Shown piece by piece: positions 1-5,455 of a DNA stretch of 8,522 bases. A program made the position numbers and the translations under genes. Numbering within the stretch: the stretch's first letter is position 1; every line of letters begins with the position of its first letter. The notes under the pieces were generated by a model. The model saw only the letters and a list, made by a program, of their open reading frames with translations, made no database searches and was not told the DNA's origin. Where the stretch lies: the NCBI GenBank assembly GCA_001799195.1, contig MGSU01000179.1, positions 1 to 8,522 of the forward strand. The letters run 5' to 3'. This DNA is from Deltaproteobacteria bacterium RIFOXYA12_FULL_61_11. Its GTDB lineage: Bacteria; Bdellovibrionota_F; JAHFAK01; YA12-FULL-61-11.

Positions 1-2
1 CC

Positions 3-1625
3 TGCAAGGCCGAGGACTATTATAAAGTCCGGATAGGCGGGGTTTCGGCTGCCTGGCTGCGCCACGGGCTGGACCGGAAGGCGGTCAACCATACCCCGCG
101 TTTCGAATTCGCCTCGGGCTATGAGCTACTCGTCGGCAAGAGCACGACCCTGACCTTACAACCCACCGACGAAGATGATGATCAACTTCTGGCCGAGGTC
201 GTCGGTATGCCCGAGTTCGGGCGCCGGGACCACGAATTGCTGGTTTTCACCCCGACAGAGAAAGACCTCGGTACCGTGGCCGAGCTGACCGTCACCGTGC
301 GCGACAACGGCCATCCCATACGCTCGGTCAAGAGAACCACGACCCTTGTTGTGGTCGCCGCTGCGGGCGAATGGCACCGTTACCTGGAACCACCATTGCC
401 CCCAGAGGTGAGTTCGGATCCGTCCTCCGGCGATCCGAGCGACGACCCCAGTGCCGATCCGAGCGACCCCGACCCCACCTCGGATCCCGGTACGGTCGAG
501 CCCAGCGACGACCCGCTGCCTCTTGCGGCACCGATCCTGTTCGGCACCGCCGAACCGTTGCTGCGCCACTGGTACGATGAGAGCACCTGCATCGCGTTGT
601 TCGCCGAGCTCGAGGCACTCGGTTCGAAACGGCACCGCGAATGGGTGGGGTTCGTCGACCTGCTCGAGGACGAGAACACGGTCAAAACCGATGCCAAGAC
701 CATGCTCGATCGGGTTTTGGCGCAGGCGACCGCTCACGGTATCGAAATCCTGGCGGTCGAGGATGGTTCCTGGCCGGAGTGGATGACCGGGGTTGCACCC
801 GGCGTGAAGCCCTATCCCTTGCCACCCCGGTCGACCGATCCGTCCTCGGACTGGCAGCTCTTCCTCGGCCGTTACGAACAGGCCTGGACGACGTTGGCCG
901 AAACCTTCCCCGGGATCGACCATTGGGAGATCGGCAACGAGGTTAATTTTAATGTCTATTTTTATCCAGAGGGTTATACGGATGCTTCAAATGATCCGGT
1001 TTTCACCCAGGAAGAAAAAGTGACCATGTACGCCGACATGCTCGGCCGGGCCGCGGCGGCCATCCGCAGCGTCGGTCCCGAGGACACCATCGTTCTGGCC
1101 GGTCTGACCTGGGCCAATCAGGCGTACGTCGTCGATCCCGAGGTCTACCTCGAGGCTCTCTACACAGAAATCGAGGCCCGCGAGGACGATCCCGACGACT
1201 ACTTCGACCAGGTGGGTCTCCACGTGTATTTGAACGAAGCTCCCGAGGTGACAAGTTACGTCGACCTCGTCGAACTGGTGCAGGAGGTCATGGAGTTACA
1301 TGGTGAGTCAGAGAAAACGATCGCGCTGACCGAAATCGGCTTCTCGGAAGAGCTTGCCACCTATGAAGACCTTGACGATGATTTTTCCCAGGACGCCATC
1401 GGCACGTATCTCGAAGACATCTTTGAGTTGACCCTGCGGCATCTTCCCAGGATCGAGACCATCTATTGGTTCCGGTTGCTCGACGACCCAAGCCAAAGCG
1501 ACGAGTACGAACGCACCTTCGGCCTGCTTCACTCTGCCGAGCACCAGGAACCCTATTCCTGGAAACCCCAGGCCCAGGCCTACCGCCACGCCGTCGATAC
1601 CATGGTAGACAGCTCAGCCGACTGA
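3..1625 (+). CDS. Secreted multidomain protein: cadherin/Ig-like segment + clan-A-type glycoside hydrolase (5' partial)
   Basis: The frame is open from the left edge, so the start lies outside; 540 residues are visible. Residues 1-120 contain a beta-sandwich-like segment with an acidic TDEDDD motif and a late VTVRDNG strand, as in cadherin-like or 'putative Ig' repeats that bind calcium. Residues 137-171 form a Ser/Asp/Pro linker. From about residue 175 to the end the pattern fits a (beta/alpha)8 hydrolase of the cellulase superfamily. HWEIGNEVN gives a candidate acid/base Glu (codon 939-941), GLHVYLN is a strand with the His-x-Tyr often lining clan-A sites, and ALTEIGFSEE gives a candidate nucleophile Glu (codon 1332-1334). 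A final strand reads IYWFRLLDD followed by FGLLHS. The likely role is hydrolysis of an extracellular polysaccharide; the substrate and GH family cannot be named. An AT-rich patch (942-1001) follows the acid/base codon. The stop overlaps the end of the convergent buk gene. Confidence 0.8.
   Translation, partial: CKAEDYYKVRIGGVSAAWLRHGLDRKAVNHTPRFEFASGYELLVGKSTTLTLQPTDEDDDQLLAEVVGMPEFGRRDHELLVFTPTEKDLGTVAELTVTVRDNGHPIRSVKRTTTLVVVAAAGEWHRYLEPPLPPEVSSDPSSGDPSDDPSADPSDPDPTSDPGTVEPSDDPLPLAAPILFGTAEPLLRHWYDESTCIALFAELEALGSKRHREWVGFVDLLEDENTVKTDAKTMLDRVLAQATAHGIEILAVEDGSWPEWMTGVAPGVKPYPLPPRSTDPSSDWQLFLGRYEQAWTTLAETFPGIDHWEIGNEVNFNVYFYPEGYTDASNDPVFTQEEKVTMYADMLGRAAAAIRSVGPEDTIVLAGLTWANQAYVVDPEVYLEALYTEIEAREDDPDDYFDQVGLHVYLNEAPEVTSYVDLVELVQEVMELHGESEKTIALTEIGFSEELATYEDLDDDFSQDAIGTYLEDIFELTLRHLPRIETIYWFRLLDDPSQSDEYERTFGLLHSAEHQEPYSWKPQAQAYRHAVDTMVDSSAD
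411..515 (+). repeat. Ser/Asp/Pro-rich linker with imperfect DPSD repeats
   Basis: The coding sequence between the Ig-like segment and the hydrolase domain encodes about 35 residues made almost only of Asp, Pro and Ser (units such as DPSSG, DPSDD, DPSAD, DPSDPD). At DNA level the 12-mer GATCCGAGCGAC occurs at 432-443 and again at 456-467, a 24-nt period. This is a typical flexible interdomain linker of secreted carbohydrate-active enzymes; repeat number may vary between strains. Confidence 0.75.
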
Positions 1626-2714
1626 TCTTTCGGAATTTCCACGGGGATACCGGAGGGCTCGCTCTTCGCCTCGGAGGACTCGCAGGCCTCCTAGGGCAAG
1701 GGCTTCGAGCTCGTTCTCCCCTGGATACCGCACGACCTTGCCCAAGAACGACACCCGTTCTTCGATCCAGCCGGTAAGCATAGCTGAGTGCGCCAAGCCA
1801 CCGGTGAGGACTATAGCGTCGAGCCTTCCCCTGAGCACCGTGGCTTTGGCTCCGATCTCCATGGCGATCTGGTAGGCCATGGCCTCGTAGATCAGAGCCG
1901 CATGGTGGTCGCCTCGTTGAATGCGCTGTTCTACCTCGCGCGTATCGTTGGTCCCGAGGTAGGAGACCAGACCACCCTTCCCGGCGAGGAAGCGGCGTAG
2001 GGTAGGGGGGTCGTAACGGCCGGAGAAAACGAGTTCGAGGAATTTCGAAAGGGGCAAAGCGCCGGTCCTTTCCGGCGAGAAGGGGCCCTCGCCAATGCCG
2101 TTGTTGACTTCGATTGCCCGGCCTTGGCGCAACGCCGCTATCGTAATGCCTCCGCCGAGATGGGCGACGACGGCATCGAAGGTTTCAAGGTTTTTGCCAA
2201 ACTCGAGAGCCGCTTTTCGAGCCGTGGCTTTGATGTTGAGAGCGTGGAGCAAACTGCTGCGTTCGATTCCGGCAAGTCCGGAAATGCGCGCTAGTGGCTC
2301 GAATTCGTCGACCGAAACCGGATCGACGATAAAGGCAGGCACACCGGCTTCGGAAGCAAGGGCATGAGCTAGGGCTCCACCCAGGTTGGAAGCATGCTCA
2401 CCCTGAACTCCCGCACGCAGGTCGCGAAGCAGGTCGTCCGAAACCTCGTAAGTGCCGCTCTCGAGCGGACGCAGTAATCCACCCCGGCCGATCATCGCAT
2501 GGAATCCCCTCGGATCGTGTCCATGAGCTGCGAGGCACGATCGTACTGCCCGCAACCGGAAGGGTTCTTGTTCCCAGAGCGTCGGGAACGTTGCGAGCTC
2601 TTCGGCCTGATGTAGGAGGTTTTCCACGAGGATGGGTTGCTCGTCTTCGTAGACTGCAATTTTCGTTGAAGTGGAGCCGGGGTTCAGGGCGAGCAGACGA
2701 TACACGAGGGGCAT
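1614..2714 (-). CDS. buk: Butyrate kinase
   Basis: A 366-residue protein of the acetate/butyrate kinase family (ASKHA fold), close to the usual Buk length of about 355-360. It reversibly transfers phosphate between ATP/butyrate (or branched-chain acyl analogues) and ADP/butyryl phosphate in the cytosol, normally with phosphotransbutyrylase (Ptb). Visible signatures are LALNPGSTSTKIAVY (residues 8-22, phosphate-binding loop), GRGGLLRPLESGTYEV (76-91), VDPVSVDEFEPLARISG (130-146) with HALNIKATAR, AHLGGGITIAALRQGR (184-199), EGPFSPERTG (209-218), KGGLVSYLGTND (246-257), EAMAYQIAMEIGA (277-289) and LTGGLAHS (303-310). The ATG at 2714 was chosen over the one at 2741 because GGAG lies 5 nt before it and the product then begins just before the first beta strand. 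No ptb gene is in the window, so the gene looks like a single transcription unit. Branched-chain fatty acid kinase is an alternative specificity. Confidence 0.95.
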   Translation of the reverse strand: MPLVYRLLALNPGSTSTKIAVYEDEQPILVENLLHQAEELATFPTLWEQEPFRLRAVRSCLAAHGHDPRGFHAMIGRGGLLRPLESGTYEVSDDLLRDLRAGVQGEHASNLGGALAHALASEAGVPAFIVDPVSVDEFEPLARISGLAGIERSSLLHALNIKATARKAALEFGKNLETFDAVVAHLGGGITIAALRQGRAIEVNNGIGEGPFSPERTGALPLSKFLELVFSGRYDPPTLRRFLAGKGGLVSYLGTNDTREVEQRIQRGDHHAALIYEAMAYQIAMEIGAKATVLRGRLDAIVLTGGLAHSAMLTGWIEERVSFLGKVVRYPGENELEALALGGLRVLRGEERALRYPRGNSERSVG

Positions 2715-2719
2715 GGACA

Positions 2720-2723
2720 CTCC
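2720..2723 (-). promoter_or_regulatory. Ribosome binding site deciding the buk start
   Basis: On the minus strand GGAG precedes ATG(2714) with a 5-nt spacer. The upstream in-frame ATG at 2741 has no purine-rich element, so the shorter start is favoured. Confidence 0.6.
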
Positions 2724-2749
2724 GGGCAATGCAAACTGCATCGATGGAA

Positions 2750-2778
2750 CATCTACCGAGGACGACGACCGTTGTCAA
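2750..2778 (-). promoter_or_regulatory. Candidate sigma70-type promoter for buk
   Basis: On the minus strand a perfect TTGACA (2778 to 2773) is followed after 17 nt by TAGATG (2755 to 2750), a weak -10 matching 3 of 6. Transcription would start near 2743, giving a leader of about 30 nt that contains the buk Shine-Dalgarno. The -35 and spacing are good and the -10 is poor, so this is an inference. Confidence 0.4.
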
Positions 2779-2856
2779 AATTACCGAACGAGGGAGGTGT
2801 CTTGGAGGAACCACATCAGAGATCGGACGCGGACGACCTTTCCTCGCGCATATATT

Positions 2857-2873
2857 TATTCCGATAAGGAATA
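2857..2873. repeat. Short dyad TATTCC-N5-GGAATA
   Basis: A perfect 6-bp inverted repeat with a 5-nt centre (GATAA) lies in the AT-rich patch upstream of buk. It could be an operator for a dimeric regulator or a chance structure of AT-rich DNA. No T-tract follows on either strand that would make it a terminator. Confidence 0.3.
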
Positions 2874-3066
2874 TTATGTAAACTTGTGAAGGTTTAATTG
2901 AAAGAAGCAACTCGGTCGAGAAATCCCGTAGATGTCATCGTGCGATCGGTGATCGAGGAAGAAACGATTTTTCAGGCCTTTCCTTACGCCACTACCAGTA
3001 TCCTATTTGGGATATCCACATGGTAATACAGAGGATTGTCTGGCCACCCCGAAGAATACTCTCGTG

Positions 3067-3086
3067 GTGCATCACCCTGTATGCAC
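3067..3086. repeat. Dyad GTGCAT-N8-ATGCAC
   Basis: A perfect 6-bp inverted repeat separated by 8 nt, spanning 20 bp, lies about 75 bp upstream of the candidate -35 of the regulator gene. Length and symmetry suit a helix-turn-helix dimer site. Its function is inferred only from position and shape. Confidence 0.3.
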
Positions 3087-3159
3087 TCAGTGGGACAGTA
3101 AAAGCACCTTGAACTCTAGGGTACCCATAACAATTGCTAACGTTTATTCTAAAACAGTC

Positions 3160-3188
3160 TTGTCTCTTGCGGGGCAATTCGTTATCGT
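3160..3188 (+). promoter_or_regulatory. Candidate promoter for the TIGR02147 regulator-lipoprotein pair
   Basis: TTGTCT (3160-3165, 4 of 6 matches to TTGACA) and TATCGT (3183-3188, 4 of 6 to TATAAT) are separated by 17 nt. Transcription would start near 3195, leaving a leader of about 80 nt. Moderate match only. Confidence 0.35.
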
Positions 3189-3278
3189 ATAGCTTGAAGT
3201 CGCGGTGCTGAGTGCGTCGCGGCCTGACTGCCGCCAGCTCGAGGCGGGGTCGATGAGGCCTGCAACCGAGGGCACGAC

Positions 3279-4097
3279 ATGCTCAACATTTACGAGTACG
3301 AAGATTACCGCCGCTTCATCGCCGAATATTACCAGGCCCAGAAGAACAAGAATCGATCTTTCTCCTATCGTTTTCTGGCCAAGAAAGCCGGCATCGCCTC
3401 TGAAAACTACTTCAAGCTCGTTATCGATGGGAAACGAAATCTGACCCACAAGAACGTGCGAAAATTCGCCAAGGCCATGAATCTTTCCGAGAAAGAATCT
3501 ATTTTCTTCGAGAACATGGTCTTCTTCAACCAGGCCAAGAGCGAAGAGGAACGAGCCTTCTACCTGCGCAACATGAATCTTTCGAAGAACTACAATTACG
3601 GCACGCTCCTTTCGAAAGACCAATACGAAGTACTCTCGAAATGGTACTATGTAACCATCCGGGAATTGACCTATCTCAAGGATTTTAAAGATGATCCGAA
3701 ATGGATCGCCAATAAGCTCGACCGAGAAATATCCTCTACCCAGGTGCGTGAAGCAATCGATCTCCTGCTCCGCACCGGCCTGCTCAACCGAGATCGTGAA
3801 CGACTCATCCCTACGGTTCCTGATTTCGTTACCGAAGAACAGGCCGTTTCCGATGCCATTGTGCAATATCACCTCGAAATGATCGAGAAGGCCAAACGCT
3901 CGATCAAGACCCAGACCCGCGAAGTACGCTGTCTCAATGGGCTCACCGTGGCCGTGAACAAAGAAGATGTACCGAAGATCAAAGAGAAGATTACCGAGTT
4001 CAGGGACACGATCAATAAGTTCCTGACACGGCAGAAGAGTTTCGACGCTGTGTACCAACTCAACCTGCACTTCTTCAAGCTCACCAGTGACATCTGA
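3279..4097 (+). CDS. TIGR02147 family regulator-like protein (DUF4423 type)
   Basis: A 272-residue cytosolic protein with the hallmarks of the TIGR02147 family. The N-terminus NIYEYEDYRRFIAEYY (3-18) is followed by a helix-turn-helix-like block FSYRFLAKKAG (28-38), NYFKLVIDGKRNLT (43-56) and KFAKAMNLSEKE (62-73). Then comes the DUF4423-like helical region with KWYYVTIREL (121-130) and a winged-helix-like stretch (138-180). The typical end is VYQLNLHFFKLT (258-269). Members are presumed DNA-binding regulators and their ligands are unknown. The start is supported by GAGGG (3268-3272) six nt before ATG. Lys/Asn-rich codons make this gene less GC-rich than its neighbours. The next gene, a lipoprotein, starts 13 nt after the stop, which implies co-transcription and suggests that the regulator controls, or responds to, that surface protein. 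Family assignment is firm; the biological role is not. Confidence 0.88.
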   Translation: MLNIYEYEDYRRFIAEYYQAQKNKNRSFSYRFLAKKAGIASENYFKLVIDGKRNLTHKNVRKFAKAMNLSEKESIFFENMVFFNQAKSEEERAFYLRNMNLSKNYNYGTLLSKDQYEVLSKWYYVTIRELTYLKDFKDDPKWIANKLDREISSTQVREAIDLLLRTGLLNRDRERLIPTVPDFVTEEQAVSDAIVQYHLEMIEKAKRSIKTQTREVRCLNGLTVAVNKEDVPKIKEKITEFRDTINKFLTRQKSFDAVYQLNLHFFKLTSDI

Positions 4098-4100
4098 GCC

Positions 4101-4106
4101 GGGGGG
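4101..4106 (+). promoter_or_regulatory. G-rich ribosome-binding element favouring the GTG start at 4111
   Basis: A GGGGGG run four nt before GTG(4111) is an imperfect Shine-Dalgarno. It favours 4111 over the upstream GTG at 4087, which also lies inside the preceding gene. Confidence 0.4.
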
Positions 4107-4110
4107 CGAC

Positions 4111-5289
4111 GTGGAAACGTTAAGGACGACCTTCTTTTTCTGTGTGCTGACCCTGGGGCTCGCGTCGTGCGGTATCGGCGTGGGCAATCCTGATTCTGAA
4201 GACGACCTTGCCGGCATCGGGGTCGGTGACCCTGGAACCATTGATGGCGACGTGGCGTTAGGAGAAGATACCCAAGACGTGACACCGAGCGACCCTCTGC
4301 TCAGCGACGCTCCGTTGACACCGAAAGGCAATGACGACACTGCCAGTCAAGAAACTTCCGGTTCCGCGAGCAATGCTACCCGCGATTCTCAGGAACCAGG
4401 CTCCAATCCTCCCTTGATATCCTCGCCGACCTCGAGCGCAATCGCCCCAGACGGCGCATTTCCCCCTGCACCGGATCAAGTACATGTTGGTACAACTTCG
4501 TACGACCAGACAGTGCAGACCGTCCTCGATACACCCCCCACCGACCTGAGCTTACCCTCGGGAGAGGACATCAAGGTCGAGGATTTCGTACAAGCCTTTG
4601 ATCCGGGTTATGAAGCTCCTGAAACCCTGCCCGTGGATCTCCGCGTGGATGGAGCCTACTCCCCCTTCCGCGCCGATCGCTTCCTGCTCAGGGTCGGTCT
4701 TTCGGCCCGTCATGGCGATGGCAGCATTGCCCTCGTAGAACAGGTGATCATGGTAGTCGAGTTAGCGCCCGAGGCGGTCAGCACCAGCAGGCTGCTCGGA
4801 TACGAATACCTTACCACTTCGGCGGAGGAGACCAGTACAGCAGAGGTAACTCTCGGGCTTGCAAGTACTCTCTATAGCTCCACAGTATTCACCGGCCAGA
4901 GTTCCGCGGTCCTGTTCGAGTTGGCGTTGCCCAAGGATCGTGTGGATCCCCTCGGGTCCGTCAGGATTTACTATCACGACACCACGAGTGACGGGGCAGC
5001 CTTCTTGACCCAGGATGTACAACTCGATCGCATCGATAGGAACTTCACCAGTGCCAGCCGTGGGTTCCGTATCACCGCCTTGGCGGCGGAATACGCTCTC
5101 GTCTTGAAAGAGGGCACCAATGTCCAGGCTCGCCTGGACCAACTCGTCGAATTGGCACAGGTGCTCATCGACGATACGAGCAGCGTTGACGAACAACGGT
5201 TCCTCGATGCTCTGCGCAAGAGCGCGGCCGCGGCAGCGACGACCACGGAGGTTGTTACCCCTCCGGCTATCACCTCGATCCAGTACTGA
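4111..5289 (+). CDS. Putative lipoprotein of unknown function
   Basis: Read from GTG 4111 the product has 392 residues and begins METLRTTFFFCVLTLGLASC, a short positive n-region, hydrophobic core and lipobox LASC with the lipidated Cys at residue 20. A GTG at 4087 in the same frame would add eight residues and overlap the regulator gene; the shorter start gives a standard signal peptide and has a G-run (4101-4106) at ribosome-binding distance. The mature N-terminus contains GIGVGNP (21-27) and GIGVGDP (35-41), then a long Ser/Asp/Pro/Gly-rich region to about residue 130, probably unstructured. Residues 165-335 alternate hydrophobic and polar residues like a beta-sandwich. The C-terminus (about 340-380) is helical with an Ala/Thr run. 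No enzyme motif is seen and the family is not recognised. It probably sits in the cell envelope, co-transcribed with the upstream regulator. Confidence 0.7.
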   Translation: METLRTTFFFCVLTLGLASCGIGVGNPDSEDDLAGIGVGDPGTIDGDVALGEDTQDVTPSDPLLSDAPLTPKGNDDTASQETSGSASNATRDSQEPGSNPPLISSPTSSAIAPDGAFPPAPDQVHVGTTSYDQTVQTVLDTPPTDLSLPSGEDIKVEDFVQAFDPGYEAPETLPVDLRVDGAYSPFRADRFLLRVGLSARHGDGSIALVEQVIMVVELAPEAVSTSRLLGYEYLTTSAEETSTAEVTLGLASTLYSSTVFTGQSSAVLFELALPKDRVDPLGSVRIYYHDTTSDGAAFLTQDVQLDRIDRNFTSASRGFRITALAAEYALVLKEGTNVQARLDQLVELAQVLIDDTSSVDEQRFLDALRKSAAAAATTTEVVTPPAITSIQY

Positions 5290-5292
5290 GGT

Positions 5293-5310
5293 ATCCCGGC
5301 TCACCGGGGT
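5293..5310 (+). terminator. Small hairpin after the lipoprotein stop; weak terminator candidate
   Basis: ATCCCGG and CCGGGGT can pair (7 bp with one G-T wobble, CTCA loop) starting 4 nt after the TGA. No T-tract follows, so it is not a canonical intrinsic terminator; it may stabilise the 3' end of the mRNA. Confidence 0.3.
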
Positions 5311-5404
5311 TCTCGCGTCCACGGATCTCCTTTGGGAACGATACCCTCTGCTTGTCATGGAGTAGCCTGCGGTACTTGAAATAGCTAAAGCACAAGGTTA
5401 TCCA

Positions 5405-5433
5405 TTGACGCACCAGGAATACGCAACTATATG
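5405..5433 (+). promoter_or_regulatory. Promoter-like sequence pointing antisense into the diguanylate cyclase gene
   Basis: TTGACG (5405-5410, 5 of 6) and TATATG (5428-5433, 4 of 6) are separated by exactly 17 nt in the convergent intergenic gap. Transcription would start near 5440 and run antisense through the 3' end of the GGDEF gene. No plus-strand gene follows, so this is either an antisense RNA promoter or chance. Confidence 0.3.
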
Positions 5434-5455
5434 GAACATCTATCAATAAGCGGAT

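Larger units (their letters stand above)
2715..3278. other. Intergenic region between divergent buk and the TIGR02147 regulator gene
   Basis: A 564-bp stretch without a convincing gene. It is AT-rich around 2850-2900 and 3120-3190, in contrast to the GC-rich genes around it. It holds the buk leader and candidate promoter (left), a candidate promoter for the regulator (right), and two dyads at 2857-2873 and 3067-3086. Short open frames of 61 residues occur here on both strands (2992-3177 and 3007-3192), but they overlap each other, have no recognisable family and are not called. No tRNA-like cloverleaf or obvious riboswitch core was found by eye. Confidence 0.6.

Noticed and set aside
156-923. 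255-codon minus-strand open frame opposite the hydrolase
   Set aside because: GC-rich shadow of a coding strand with domain evidence; no recognisable motifs.
2744-2755. 12-bp repeat ATGGAACATCTA, also at 5431-5442
   Set aside because: About two such matches are expected by chance in a window of this size; the contexts differ.
2884-2893. 10-bp element TGTGAAGGTT, inverted copy near the right end (about 8499-8508)
   Set aside because: Ten-base matches are common by chance at this length; no further homology on either side, so not an attachment site or terminal repeat.
2398-2910. 170-codon minus-strand frame overlapping the start of buk
   Set aside because: Out of frame with buk; Arg/Ser/Pro-rich product without family features; most of it lies inside a certain gene.
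2999-3014. Small inverted repeat TATCC-N6-GGATA
   Set aside because: Five-base arms in AT-rich DNA are expected by chance; no promoter or terminator context.
2992-3192. Two 61-codon open frames on opposite strands in the intergenic region
   Set aside because: They overlap each other, have no known family, and such lengths occur by chance; a small protein cannot be excluded but is not supported.
3144-4340. 398-codon minus-strand open frame covering the whole regulator gene
   Set aside because: The sense strand gives an unmistakable TIGR02147 protein with a ribosome site. The antisense product matches no family and its openness follows from codon bias.
4762-5358. 198-codon minus-strand frame opposite the lipoprotein
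   Set aside because: Arg/Gly-rich shadow product; the sense frame has a signal peptide, lipobox and good context.
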